A stretch of DNA of 56,100 bases from Cesiribacter sp. SM1 (GTDB lineage: Bacteria; Bacteroidota; Bacteroidia; Cytophagales; Cyclobacteriaceae). The notes below the pieces were generated by a model. That model searched no databases. It saw only the letters and a program-made list of their open reading frames with translations, and was not told the DNA's origin. The first letter of the stretch is position 1. Each line of letters opens with the position of its first letter. The stretch covers positions 1 through 56,100 of the forward strand of contig NZ_JAHXBU010000009.1 in the NCBI RefSeq assembly GCF_020178975.1, written 5' to 3'. Shown here in pieces: positions 1 to 8,712 of this stretch. The translations under genes and the position numbers were made by a program.

Positions 1-85
1 TGAGCTGACCCCGGTGGATTTCTTCCACCATCTGGCGCATTGAAAGTTCATGCTCTTGCATGCGTAGCTGAAAAAGTTCTACCAT
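1..85 (-). CDS. 5' end of an unidentified protein (cut by window edge)
   Basis: An open frame starts at an ATG at position 85 on the minus strand and runs off the left edge after 28 codons, beginning MVELFQLRMQEHELSMRQ. The visible part is amphipathic and rich in Gln and Glu. I do not recognise the family. An inverted repeat lies directly upstream, which would fit either a gene leader or the end of a mobile element. The function cannot be judged from this fragment. Confidence 0.35.
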   Translation of the reverse strand, partial: MVELFQLRMQEHELSMRQMVEEIHRGQL

Positions 86-112
86 AAGTTAACCATTTTT
101 GTGGTCAACTTT
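86..112. repeat. Imperfect inverted repeat upstream of the left-edge gene
   Basis: The arms AAGTTAACCA and TGGTCAACTT are complementary except for one position and flank a short T-rich loop. The repeat sits directly upstream of the minus-strand start codon at 85. It could be an operator or part of an insertion-sequence end; the sequence does not decide between them. Confidence 0.35.
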
Positions 113-368
113 TTTCAGGACAAGTCAGTCGATTTTGTATAACTCTAAATCCGTGACTCTTCCCTAAATGTTTTGACCCTTTTAACAGATAAATGTGAGT
201 CAAAAAATATTCTGATTACAGATAGTTGCTCCAGAACTAGCAGTATATGGCTGGGTGTTATTTGAATAAAGAGTACCTTATTGATGTATTTAAGCGTTTA
301 TATTCGTTTTTATACGTGGTTTTTACGTACTGTTTCCGTATATTTTCGAGGGTATAAAATGGATAAAA

Positions 369-752
369 ATGGCATTTCTTGCTAATGAACGCTGTTTAAC
401 GTGCTCAAAAGAGCTAGATGGAAGGTTTGACAAGATTTATTGTAATGATTTGTGTCGAGCTACATATCACAACCGAAAAAAATCTGTAGATGAGCGATGT
501 GTTAGGGCTGTTAACAAAATTTTACTTAATAATCGTGAGGTTTTGAAAGACTTAAATGAAGTGAAGAAACTGAAACCCAAAAAGGATATGCTTCTCATGA
601 AGGGCTTCAACTTTGACTTCTACACTCAGGTAAAGGACCTGAATAATAGAACCTATAAATTCTGCTATGAATGGGGGTATAGGATAGCTGCTATTGATGA
701 AGTTGAAATTGTCCAGCTAGATGAGAGTTCCTTTCTTCCAGGAAAAAAATAA
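369..752 (+). CDS. Small zinc-ribbon-like hypothetical protein
   Basis: 127 residues, unknown function. The N-terminus carries a probable zinc site: C9-x2-C12 followed by C25-x3-C29, then a basic stretch (YHNRKK). The rest is mixed charged sequence with no membrane segment or signal peptide. Small proteins with this CLTC...YCNDLC head occur widely in Bacteroidota and are annotated as hypothetical. The gene stands alone: upstream 284 bases show no other gene and the next likely gene begins at 1092. Zinc binding is inferred from cysteine spacing only. Confidence 0.7.
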   Translation: MAFLANERCLTCSKELDGRFDKIYCNDLCRATYHNRKKSVDERCVRAVNKILLNNREVLKDLNEVKKLKPKKDMLLMKGFNFDFYTQVKDLNNRTYKFCYEWGYRIAAIDEVEIVQLDESSFLPGKK

Positions 753-1091
753 AATGCTAGGCTTAGTATTCTAGCAGAAGAATGTCAGTACCTCTAGTTT
801 GCATACACTTTATCCTTAGGTGCAATACTTCTGTCTAATAAAACGGCCGAATCATGAGACAGGCAATCCCCGTCCTGTCAATTCAGTTTGCAACAGGTTT
901 GATTTCGATTTGAAAACGTTTGCTTTTGGTTTGCTTTTGGTCTGGCTGTCCCGGAAAAGGAGGGTTTTATGTTTTAATAAACGGCCGTTTTTGCAGACTT
1001 AACAAAGTCACACATAATTCACTTATATAAGGGTTAATAGAAACTCTAACACCACCAGCCTTTTCGACTGGGTATTGTACTCTAAAAGCCA
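753..1091. other. Gene-free stretch with a GC palindrome
   Basis: No convincing gene. A 60-codon open frame at 820-1002 has low-complexity, non-protein-like composition and was not accepted. The stretch contains the perfect palindrome AAACGGCCGTTT (979-990) followed by T residues, which could be a weak terminator, and a six-base inverted repeat GACAGG/CCTGTC near 857-878. Confidence 0.4.
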
Positions 1092-1679
1092 ATGAACTCT
1101 CCGGTAAAATCAAAAAACAGCACTACCCTTCACATTAGAAACATGGTATGCCCCAGATGCATCCTGGTTGTGCGTGAACGCTTGAGCCGGCTTGGCCTGG
1201 AGGTACTGCATGTAGATCTTGGTTATGTCGATATAGTTGGGGCGGAAACATTGGACCTGCCCAGAATTAGCAAGGAACTAGAAGCCGTAGGGTTCGAATA
1301 CATTCAGGAGAAGGATGCGGTTACTGTGGAAAAAATCAAAGTAGCTGTGCTCGATTACCTCCATCAGCTGGAAGCGGGGAGCCATGAAACCCTATCTATC
1401 TTCATAAGCAGGCGCCTGGGCACTAACTATACCTCTTTGAGCAAGCTCTTTTCTAAATCAAAGCATATTACCATTCAGCAATACCTGGTGCTGCAAAAGA
1501 TTGAGCGGGTAAAAGAGCTTTTGGACTATGGTGACCTTAGTTTAAGCCAGATTGCCACAAAACTTGGTTATAGCAGCGTACATTACCTTTCCACGCAGTT
1601 CAAAAATGTTGCGGGCTTATCCGTCTCTGAATTTAAGGAATTAAAAATACCTAAACGTAACTGCCTGGATCAGCTATAG
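1092..1679 (+). CDS. AraC-family regulator with N-terminal HMA-like metal-binding segment
   Basis: 195 residues. Residues about 10-80 resemble a heavy-metal-associated (HMA) ferredoxin-like fold with the motif M-V-C20-P-R-C23. Residues about 95-185 form an AraC-type DNA-binding domain with two helix-turn-helix units (the second around LSLSQIATKLGYSSVHYL). Copper chaperones and P1B ATPase N-domains bind Cu(I) through the same CxxC loop, so a direct metal-sensing regulator is a reasonable inference. The next genes downstream are a copper-storage-type protein and other metal genes, which fits a local regulator. It lacks the large cupin sensor of classical AraC proteins. Domain calls are from recognition, not a search. 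Confidence 0.8.
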   Translation: MNSPVKSKNSTTLHIRNMVCPRCILVVRERLSRLGLEVLHVDLGYVDIVGAETLDLPRISKELEAVGFEYIQEKDAVTVEKIKVAVLDYLHQLEAGSHETLSIFISRRLGTNYTSLSKLFSKSKHITIQQYLVLQKIERVKELLDYGDLSLSQIATKLGYSSVHYLSTQFKNVAGLSVSEFKELKIPKRNCLDQL

Positions 1680-1857
1680 ATCCATCTTAAAGAATCCTTG
1701 TCTATTGAAGTTGGTGAGGCTAACTTACCAATTTTTTATACATAATAAACTGGATCTTGTACAGCTTTTGAAGCTGCAGAACACGCATTTCATAAACACA
1801 ACCAATGAGAGCACGTTAAAGGAATAATGATTTTTATAACCTTCAAACTTTTTAATC

Positions 1858-2190
1858 ATGGCTCACGATAGAGAATTGCTTCAAAAATTGGCTGCTTGTG
1901 CCGCCGCTTGTGAAATGTGTGCAGATGCTTGTCTGGACGAAGACAACATCAAAATGATGGTGAAGTGCATTCGCCTAGATCGGGATTGTGCTAAAATATG
2001 TATGATGGCCCACAGCTATGTAGCTTCGCATTCGGCCTATGCAGGTGCTATCCTGCAACAGTGTGCTGAAATCTGTCGTGCCTGTGGCGAAGAATGCCAG
2101 CAGCATAAGATGGATCACTGCCAGAAGTGTGCTCGTGCATGCTTTGAATGCGAGCAAGCGTGCCGCAGCTATGCAGGTGTAGGCGCTTAA
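1858..2190 (+). CDS. Four-helix-bundle copper-binding protein (Csp/DUF326-like)
   Basis: 110 residues with 16 cysteines in CxxxC, CxxC and similar spacings along predicted helices (CAAACEMCADAC; CAEICRACGEEC; CQKCARACFECEQAC). This pattern matches the DUF326/copper storage protein family, whose members line the core of a four-helix bundle with cysteines that hold many Cu(I) ions. There is no signal peptide, so a cytosolic Csp3-like role is likely. It lies between the HMA-AraC regulator and a His-rich membrane protein, and a CopB ATPase is 6.5 kb away, consistent with copper buffering. Several conserved His residues (H44, H51, H66) may also contact metal. Confidence 0.88.
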   Translation: MAHDRELLQKLAACAAACEMCADACLDEDNIKMMVKCIRLDRDCAKICMMAHSYVASHSAYAGAILQQCAEICRACGEECQQHKMDHCQKCARACFECEQACRSYAGVGA

Positions 2191-2298
2191 TCTTTTTAAA
2201 GATTCCTTAATTATAAGCACTGGCTCTAGGGGGCTAGTGCTTTTAGTGTTATGGGCTACAACACATTTAAGCTTTCATTTTTTTACGCTAGCACTATC

Positions 2299-3897
2299 AT
2301 GAAAGAGCACAACAAAGATCATCAAGATAAAAAGGAAAAGCAGGGAGGCATGGCTATGCGAGGCGTGAGCCGCCCCATGGCAGAGAAGCAGATAAGGCAG
2401 CACCAACAGGAACATCATGCTGAAGGCCACCAGAAGCACGAGAAAGGAAATGAAGATAAGCAGCACCATGGACATGGCGACGGTCATAAGATGAGCCAGG
2501 AGATGCGGGAGAACATGCTGCACATGCACCATATGCAAACGCTCTGGATCTACTGGGTCATCATTATGCTGGGGGTGTGGATGGTGCTCTCACCTCTGAC
2601 ATTCAGCTATGCCAAAGGAACAGTAGATCCCAGCGGTGGCCGCGACCTCTGGCTGTCGCTGGAACAGCGCATCCTTTTTATGAAATGGAGTGATATCATC
2701 AGCGGCCTTGGGTTGATCTTTTTTGGCTGGCGTTCGCTTACGCCCAACAGGCCTGTCAGTCTTTGGATCTGCTGCTTTATCGGCATCTGGCTTAGTATTG
2801 CACCCGTGCTGTTCTGGTCTCCAACGGCTGCCGGCTATCTGAACAACACTCTGATTGGCATGCTGGTAATTTCTCTTACGATCCTGATCCCAGGCATGCC
2901 CAATATGATCATGTACATGAAAATGGGTTCTGAAATACCTCCAGGCTGGACATACAACCCTTCCAGCTGGCCCCAGCGTTGGATCATGATTGTGCTAGCC
3001 TTTGCAGGCTGGGGTGTATCACGTTACCTGGGGGCTTTTCAGCTGGGGTATATTGATCACGCCTGGGATCCCTTCTTTGGAGAAAGTACCCGGCAGGTGC
3101 TCAACTCTAAGATGTCGCACTCTATTTTTATTTCTGACGGTGCCATGGGTGCCCTGGCCTATACCTTTGAGTTTTTGATGGGCTTTATGGGCAGCCCCAG
3201 CCGCTGGAGAACTATGCCGTGGATGGTGGCAGTGTTTGGTATTCTGGTAATTCCACTAGGGCTGGTACACATCTTTTTAGTGATTTCCCAGCCAGTAATG
3301 GTGGGAGCCTGGTGTACCCTTTGCCTGCTTGCAGCAGCCATTATGCTACCTATGATCCCACTAGAAGCCGATGAGGTTGTCGCCATGTTTCAGCACATGA
3401 AACAGGCGAAGAAGCGAGGTGATAACCTTTGGAAGGTATTCTGGAAAGGTGGTAAACCCTTTGAGATGAACAAAGATGAACGCTCACCTAAACTGATGCA
3501 GTTGCCCCAAATGCCCGGCAAAGTCTATAAGGCTTCTATCTGGGGCATGAGTTTTCCCTGGACCTTAACAGTTTCTACTCTTATCGGTCTTGGGCTGATG
3601 TTTGTGCCTGGCCTGCTGGGTTTTGATATACAGGCTACGCCTTCAGATATTTTTCATCTTAGCGGATCGCTTGTAGTAGTAGTATCCGTGATTTGTATGG
3701 GTGAAGTGCTTCGTATGGGCCGTTACCTCAACATCCTGCTTGGCCTGATAGTAGCTGTAGGGCCATGGCTGGTAAACTCTGATAACCTAACGCTGAACAT
3801 TATCGGTTCAGTTGCAGGCTTGTTGGTTGCAGCACTAGCACTTCCAAAAGGGCCTAAAACTGAAAACTACGGCTTCTGGGACAAGTATGTTAAATAG
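2299..3897 (+). CDS. His-rich SPW-repeat / vitamin K epoxide reductase-like membrane protein
   Basis: 532 residues from the ATG at 2299; an earlier in-frame ATG at 2251 would add a 16-residue hydrophobic lead, but the typical protein starts with the polar MKEHNKDHQ. Residues 1-75 are rich in His, Lys and Gln (HGHGDGHKM). Several membrane helices follow, including an SPW-type repeat near residue 95 (GVWMVLSPLTF). The central helices carry AWC339TLC342LL, the CxxC of the vitamin K epoxide reductase (VKOR) family, which passes electrons between quinones and disulfides. A second SPW-like block ends the protein. It overlaps the next gene by 11 bases. A role in envelope thiol or metal redox is inferred. 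Confidence 0.8.
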   Translation: MKEHNKDHQDKKEKQGGMAMRGVSRPMAEKQIRQHQQEHHAEGHQKHEKGNEDKQHHGHGDGHKMSQEMRENMLHMHHMQTLWIYWVIIMLGVWMVLSPLTFSYAKGTVDPSGGRDLWLSLEQRILFMKWSDIISGLGLIFFGWRSLTPNRPVSLWICCFIGIWLSIAPVLFWSPTAAGYLNNTLIGMLVISLTILIPGMPNMIMYMKMGSEIPPGWTYNPSSWPQRWIMIVLAFAGWGVSRYLGAFQLGYIDHAWDPFFGESTRQVLNSKMSHSIFISDGAMGALAYTFEFLMGFMGSPSRWRTMPWMVAVFGILVIPLGLVHIFLVISQPVMVGAWCTLCLLAAAIMLPMIPLEADEVVAMFQHMKQAKKRGDNLWKVFWKGGKPFEMNKDERSPKLMQLPQMPGKVYKASIWGMSFPWTLTVSTLIGLGLMFVPGLLGFDIQATPSDIFHLSGSLVVVVSVICMGEVLRMGRYLNILLGLIVAVGPWLVNSDNLTLNIIGSVAGLLVAALALPKGPKTENYGFWDKYVK

Positions 3898-5230
3898 AAA
3901 TCAAACAAGTGTCGTTACCAACAAACCTCTTTCCCCATCAGACCAGGAGCTTTTTGATCGGGTGCGTAAGCTGCTGCACGAAAATATGATCAAAGGCCAC
4001 TGCCGGGGGAAGGAAATAGAGTTTCACTACACCAAGCCTTCCCCTAGTCGTTACCCATTCCAGTTTTTCTGGGATACCTGCTTTCATGTATTCATTTTCA
4101 GTGCCCTGGGGGAGCAGGAAATGGCTAAGGAGCACCTTATAAGCCTTTTTGCCCTTCAGGAAGAAGATGGATTTGTGGGGCACATGATCTACTGGGACAG
4201 GTTAAGACCTGGTCGTAGTACTGACATCTTCCAACTGAAACCAGGCCTGGGCAGGCGCTTCTTTCAGGAGCACATGTCAGCCTTGATCCAACCCCCGCTG
4301 GTAGCCCAGGCGGTTGCTAAAATATGGGATAATACCGGAGACAAAGAGTTTCTGCGGCTAATGCTCCCTAAGCTTAAGAAGTTCTTCGACTGGATTGCTC
4401 GTAACCGTGATTTTGAAGGTGATGGACTAATCACCATTATTTCCCCCTTTGAGTCTGGTATTGACTTCAAACCCACGTTTGATGAAGCCTTGGGCATGCC
4501 TCAGCGAAAGGGAGACTGGCGGCTGTTTCTTCGGTATGTAGGAGTGGACTTCAGGAATTTTGCCAATAACTATAACTTAAAGAAGATCTATAAAAAAGGG
4601 TACTTTCTGGTAAAGGAGGTTGGCTTCAACACCATTTATGCACAAAACCTGTTTGCCATTGCCTCTTTATGCGAAGCAGTAAACGATCCTGATGCAGAGC
4701 GCTACAGAACGCTTGGAAGAAAAGTAGTGAACAGTATTATTTCCGTAATGTACGATGAGGCATCAGCTGCTTTTCTTGATGTGTACGGCAAGGAAAACGA
4801 AAAAATCAAGGTCTTAACGCCCACCATTTTCTTTCCGGTTGTGCTAGAGGGTATACCTGAATCTATAACTCAAAAAGTAATCAATCGGCATCTGCTCAAT
4901 AGTCAGGAGTTTGATACACCTTTTCCACTTCCATCGGTTGCTCAAAACAGCCCTTCCTTCAATCCTACAGAATCTCCCTATATCTGGCGAGGGCCCACCT
5001 GGATTGTTAATAACTGGTTTCTACATCAGTTTTTGATGGAGAAGGGGCATCAACAGGAAGCAGCAAAGCTGGTAGAAAGCATAAGAAAACTTATAGAAAT
5101 CAGTGGCTTCAGGGAATACTACAACCCTTACACTGGCCAGGGCTATGGAGCAAAAGATTTTACCTGGGCAGGGCTGATCGTGGATATGGTAAAGATGGAA
5201 AACAGCAGAAGCGGTCGTTTAGTGCAGTAA
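3887..5230 (+). CDS. MGH1/GH63-like (alpha/alpha)6 glycoside hydrolase
   Basis: 447 residues, cytosolic, no signal peptide. The sequence matches the glycogen-debranching / mannosylglycerate-hydrolase-like (MGH1, GH63-related) group: FFWDTCFH near residue 60, a WRGPTWIVNNW stretch (IWRGPTW near 366), and a C-terminal GYGAKDFTWAGLIVDM. Enzymes of this fold hydrolyse alpha-glucosidic bonds in storage sugars or mannosylglycerate. The start ATG overlaps the end of the SPW/VKOR gene by 11 bases, so the two are probably co-transcribed, an odd pairing for a metal island. The exact substrate cannot be assigned. Confidence 0.75.
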   Translation: MLNRNQTSVVTNKPLSPSDQELFDRVRKLLHENMIKGHCRGKEIEFHYTKPSPSRYPFQFFWDTCFHVFIFSALGEQEMAKEHLISLFALQEEDGFVGHMIYWDRLRPGRSTDIFQLKPGLGRRFFQEHMSALIQPPLVAQAVAKIWDNTGDKEFLRLMLPKLKKFFDWIARNRDFEGDGLITIISPFESGIDFKPTFDEALGMPQRKGDWRLFLRYVGVDFRNFANNYNLKKIYKKGYFLVKEVGFNTIYAQNLFAIASLCEAVNDPDAERYRTLGRKVVNSIISVMYDEASAAFLDVYGKENEKIKVLTPTIFFPVVLEGIPESITQKVINRHLLNSQEFDTPFPLPSVAQNSPSFNPTESPYIWRGPTWIVNNWFLHQFLMEKGHQQEAAKLVESIRKLIEISGFREYYNPYTGQGYGAKDFTWAGLIVDMVKMENSRSGRLVQ

Positions 5231-5307
5231 GCAAACAGTACAGACTAAAATGTAAACTAACAACAATTACTTTAACAAGTTTCTATAGATGAACATACTT
5301 TTACATA

Positions 5308-6567
5308 ATGCGTCAATTGATACTAAAGGTCCCACAAGGCCACAAGGAAAGAATAAACAAAGCAATAAGTGAACATCAAGGCAAAAACACCATCAAATTT
5401 GAAAACCAGGAGCACGACGTTTTCATCATTTTCCTACCAAATAATAACATAGATGACTTTTTAAGAAGCATAGGAGAGATTGATGAAAGGGAAATAAGTC
5501 TGATTCCTAGAGGTGTCATCACCTTGTATCCCCCTGAATCAGAAGCACCTGACCAGGTAGCAGATGTACGTGCCAAAAGTTCTTTCGAAATATATCTGGG
5601 AGGTATCCAGAGCGTTGGTTCCATGTTTGGACTTATCGGGTACTCTTTTGTCGCAGGCATGATTGTTTGGATTGGCCTTGTAACAAACACCTCCTATTTG
5701 CTTGTGGCAGCCATGCTTGTGGCACCATTTGCAGGGCCAGCGATGAACGCAGCTCTGGCCACAGCATCTGGTAAAACTCCCCTTCTGAAAAGCAGTCTTA
5801 AACGCTATGGCTTGGCTATTCTCATTGGAGTTACAGCTAGCTTTTTGATGACAATGATCTTTTCTCTACAATCATTTACATCCATGATGATTGGTGTGAG
5901 CCATGTGTCAAAATATGCTGTATTTCTTCCTCTGATTTCAGGATTTGCAGGTGCAGTGAATGTTTGTCAATCTGAAAGAGATAGCTTAGTCTCCGGAGCT
6001 GCTGTTGGAATACTTGTAGCGGCATCACTGGCCCCTCCAGTTGGATTGGTTGGCATCGGATTGTACTTGATGGATGCAGAAATCATCTCCAGTAGCGTTT
6101 TCACGATTATTCTACAACTCCTGGGTATTCATTTATCAGCAACGATGGTCTTTTACTTTTACGGAAAAGTTACTCCTGGCGGTATTAGATTTCTGAACGG
6201 TAAAAAATCAATCCTCATCAGCACGTGTTTGCTTGCTGTACTCGCCATTGGTGCTATGATGTACTGGCAGTTTAGTAATCCACCTTACTTACAAAAGAGC
6301 AGCATCAGTACTGAACTTACCCAGGAACTGGAGAGTAAACTAAAGAACATTGACAATATCGAAGTGATAAGTAAAAGTGCTAGTTTCACAAACACCACAC
6401 TACATGGCAAACCGGTTGTCTACATTCAGACAACGGTTCTTTCCAAGGACACTACCTTAGCAGAGCAAAGTTTAAAAAGAACTGTAAAGCAGTACCTGGA
6501 AGATAACCTTGATTTTCGTGATGAAAGTATTCATAAGATATATCAAATAACCGTGTTAGAGGAATGA
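5308..6567 (+). CDS. DUF389 family membrane protein (TIGR00341-like)
   Basis: 419 residues. An N-terminal ferredoxin-like soluble part (1-90) is followed by about eight membrane helices (residues 95-325, including LVAAMLVAPFAGPAMNAA) and a C-terminal soluble domain of about 90 residues. The central LLVAAMLVAPF and LAPPVGLVGIG motifs are typical of DUF389. The biochemical function of this family is not established. The gene follows the glycosidase with a 77-base gap and precedes a 69-residue membrane protein, so all may form one transcription unit. Confidence 0.85.
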   Translation: MRQLILKVPQGHKERINKAISEHQGKNTIKFENQEHDVFIIFLPNNNIDDFLRSIGEIDEREISLIPRGVITLYPPESEAPDQVADVRAKSSFEIYLGGIQSVGSMFGLIGYSFVAGMIVWIGLVTNTSYLLVAAMLVAPFAGPAMNAALATASGKTPLLKSSLKRYGLAILIGVTASFLMTMIFSLQSFTSMMIGVSHVSKYAVFLPLISGFAGAVNVCQSERDSLVSGAAVGILVAASLAPPVGLVGIGLYLMDAEIISSSVFTIILQLLGIHLSATMVFYFYGKVTPGGIRFLNGKKSILISTCLLAVLAIGAMMYWQFSNPPYLQKSSISTELTQELESKLKNIDNIEVISKSASFTNTTLHGKPVVYIQTTVLSKDTTLAEQSLKRTVKQYLEDNLDFRDESIHKIYQITVLEE

Positions 6568-6583
6568 TCAACTTTTCAGAGCT

Positions 6584-6793
6584 ATGATTTTATTGTTATC
6601 CAGTTTGATAAGTGCTATTGCCTTACTGTTGCTTTATGGCATGCTCTTTTCTATTTGGGGCAAAGACATGTCGGCATTATTACGCATGAAAATAGAAAAA
6701 GCGCTAATAGTTGTAGTAGCTGGAATAGTGCTGATGGTTTGGCTTGAACGATGGATCGAAACACAACTATTAGCCTTATTCCAGATGATGTAA
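6584..6793 (+). CDS. Small two-helix membrane protein
   Basis: 69 residues with two predicted membrane helices (about 2-24 and 40-60) separated by a basic loop (MSALLRMKIEK). It begins 17 bases after the DUF389 gene and ends 4 bases before the convergent gene on the other strand, so it is likely translated with DUF389. No family recognised. Alternative: a spurious frame, but the hydrophobic periodicity argues for a real protein. Confidence 0.6.
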   Translation: MILLLSSLISAIALLLLYGMLFSIWGKDMSALLRMKIEKALIVVVAGIVLMVWLERWIETQLLALFQMM

Positions 6794-6796
6794 TAA

Positions 6797-7495
6797 TCAA
6801 TGGCTATGGTGGCCCTGCTTGGAAACAGCATGAATGGGAAGGGTAAAATCCAGCGTATAAAGATTCTTGTCCACGACAAGCTGTATCCATACTCTGTAGG
6901 TGCCAGTGGAGGTGAAGGATGTGTGCAGCACCAGCTTATCATCATGGGCCATAGCATGAACATGTAGAAAGGCTTTGCTGGCCACTTCGATCATCACCAC
7001 ATGGGCCTTAGCCCCTAGATAATCTTCAACCATATTGGCAGAAAGTTTCTCACCTGATTTCTGGAGTTCTACTGTAACAGGACCAGAGCCACCGTATACT
7101 AGCCGGGCGTGCAGTTCACCTTGTGAAGCCTCCAGCTTTTCTTCATTGTAGTTTACAGCTGCTCTTTTTTCACCTTCGACATGCACTGATTTAGGTATCA
7201 CTACAGATTCTTCACCTACAGGTTTAATGTCGTTATAGAGGACAAACTCGCCACCAAAGGGAAAAACAAATGGACAGGTATAACCCCTCTCGTTTTGCAG
7301 GGGATGTTCATGGGCAAAAAAGGAAAGGTCTTTGGAGACGATTAGAAGGTGATAGTAGCGGGTGTGAAGCTCTTCCAGAGAGAGTAGCTTATTGTTCTGA
7401 TTTGTATTGAATGGTGCCAAAGTCAGTACTACCTGCTGGTTTGCCTGTAGCGGCTGCTGGCTATATTCAATAAGTACATCGGTGCCGTTATTCAT
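6797..7495 (-). CDS. His-rich putative metal-associated protein
   Basis: 232 residues without an obvious signal peptide. Two similar beta-rich halves each carry a His cluster: FFAHEHPLQ near residue 58 and FLHVHAMAHDDK near residue 178, and the protein ends HHSH. The second half has the pattern of YtkA/FixH-like immunoglobulin folds (a His motif, then a beta strand with STGTYRVWIQL). Proteins of this shape sit beside copper efflux genes in Bacteroidota, but their role is not defined. The gene converges on the DUF389 unit. Metal binding is inferred from the histidines and context. Confidence 0.65.
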   Translation of the reverse strand: MNNGTDVLIEYSQQPLQANQQVVLTLAPFNTNQNNKLLSLEELHTRYYHLLIVSKDLSFFAHEHPLQNERGYTCPFVFPFGGEFVLYNDIKPVGEESVVIPKSVHVEGEKRAAVNYNEEKLEASQGELHARLVYGGSGPVTVELQKSGEKLSANMVEDYLGAKAHVVMIEVASKAFLHVHAMAHDDKLVLHTSFTSTGTYRVWIQLVVDKNLYTLDFTLPIHAVSKQGHHSH

Positions 7496-7570
7496 AAGCT
7501 AAGCTCTATGAGTGTAACTGTTAAGTATGCAAACACACTTGCTAACTGTTTAAGATATAATATAAGCCTT

Positions 7571-7810
7571 TTAGAAATCGTCACCGCTGATTCCTAACAC
7601 CCGCACCACTTCTGCTTTAAAGCCTGCCTGTTCCACAAGACTTTTCACTACACTAGGTCTACATGTTCACCGGAAAAACTTAATATCTTGTCAGGATGAT
7701 CCGTATCCACCTGCCATTTTGAAATGGATTCTTCACTATTCAGGTAGAGAGTGACTGTCTTTACACATCCTCCGCATTTAATGTTGTTTTTTGAAATTTA
7801 ATATTTCCAT
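7571..7810 (-). pseudogene. Frameshifted HMA-domain metallochaperone
   Basis: Read from an ATG at 7810 the frame starts MEILNFK and then breaks in an A-run. One base out of phase it continues NIKCGGCVKTVTLYLNSEE, with the CxxC copper-binding loop, up to GEHVDLV, and a second one-base shift near 7655 recovers VKSLVEQAGFKAEVV to the stop at 7571. The pieces align along their whole length with the intact 71-residue HMA protein at 12898-13113 (MEIVHFKTNINCGSCV). The shifts are +1 then -1, so the reading frame is restored overall, but the centre with CxxC is lost. A sequencing error is possible. Confidence 0.75.
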
Positions 7811-7908
7811 ACAAGTTGATTAAAACTAAACTTCTTAAAACTAAACTTCCGTTGCTTAATAATGTAACGGGTAGAAATCATGCTTGTTTAATGTGTTAAA
7901 CTAGAGGC

Positions 7909-7953
7909 AAAAAAAAAGGCTATCCCAGGTCTTCTCCTGAAACAGCCTCTTTT
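7909..7953 (-). terminator. Rho-independent terminator of the DUF2911 gene
   Basis: On the minus strand a hairpin with arms AGGCTGTTTCAGG and CCTGGGATAGCCT (internal mismatches) is followed directly by nine T residues. It lies 16 bases beyond the DUF2911 stop codon, as expected for an intrinsic terminator. Confidence 0.8.
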
Positions 7954-7968
7954 GTGTAGTTGCACCGA

Positions 7969-8580
7969 CTACTGCACCACTTCAAAGTGAAAGCTAATCT
8001 TCTTCTTCTCCCATGCCAGAGAAATAGTGCCTTCTGTTTCGCTTTTTTTATTTACCTCATAGGTAAGCTCTTCCTGGGGCTGCTCCAGTATTTCCGGCTG
8101 TACCTTAAAGCGGAAAACATCTTCCCCTTCAATATATTCATCCTTGCCATGCTGGTCCCAACGCTTGTTAAAAATCACCGTCCACTGCTCCTGTCCAGGA
8201 ATTGTGAAGAGCGCGTATTTTCCTGCAGGCAGTGTTTTGCCTGCTATTCGTAAAGCTTTATTGGTTTCCAGCCACGTTGCTTTGTGCGCTCCAGATACCC
8301 AAACTTCATCCATGGCAACCAGCCCACCAAAGATCACACGGTTACGCACTCGGGGGGAGCTGTAGTCAATATGAATGTGTGCATCGCCCACCATGGCCAT
8401 AGCGCTGGTGTGAGGACTAAGGGGCTTCTTCTGTTCTGTTGCTTCAGGCTTACTTTCTTGTTGTACTTCTGAATGGTGCTGGTGTTCTGCTGCCTGGCTG
8501 CTCTGTTGCTCATCTGCAGTATTACTTTGACATGCAGCAACAACTGCCAAAATAATGGCTATAGCAAAAGTATTTTTCAT
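7969..8580 (-). CDS. DUF2911 domain lipoprotein
   Basis: 203 residues. The N-terminus MKNTFAIAIILAVVAAC is a lipoprotein signal with lipobox VAAC17. A polar, His/Gln-rich linker (18-55) leads into a DUF2911 domain (about 58-203; DYSSPRVRNRVIFGGLV, GKYALFTIPGQEQWTVIFN). DUF2911 proteins are Bacteroidota envelope proteins of unknown function. It is transcribed divergently from copB with 132 bases between the start codons, so the two may share regulation. Confidence 0.88.
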   Translation of the reverse strand: MKNTFAIAIILAVVAACQSNTADEQQSSQAAEHQHHSEVQQESKPEATEQKKPLSPHTSAMAMVGDAHIHIDYSSPRVRNRVIFGGLVAMDEVWVSGAHKATWLETNKALRIAGKTLPAGKYALFTIPGQEQWTVIFNKRWDQHGKDEYIEGEDVFRFKVQPEILEQPQEELTYEVNKKSETEGTISLAWEKKKISFHFEVVQ

Positions 8581-8712
8581 GTTTAGACAATGATTTATTA
8601 GAACAAATATGCTTGAAAAAAACTAATAGGGTGCTGTTGGGTTATTTTTAAAGCAATAGGAGCGCTAAATGCAGTACTCTCAACTGTTAAAAAATCAAAT
8701 TTTTTAAACGCT

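Noticed and set aside
820-1002. 60-codon open frame in the leader of the AraC gene
   Set aside because: No family pattern, repeated LLLV-type and basic composition, and a GC palindrome within it; treated as non-coding.
7539-7554. CTTAAAC half site upstream of the His-rich gene on the minus strand
   Set aside because: The second half, the 23-bp partner and a correctly spaced -7 box are all missing, so it was not counted as a type I operator.
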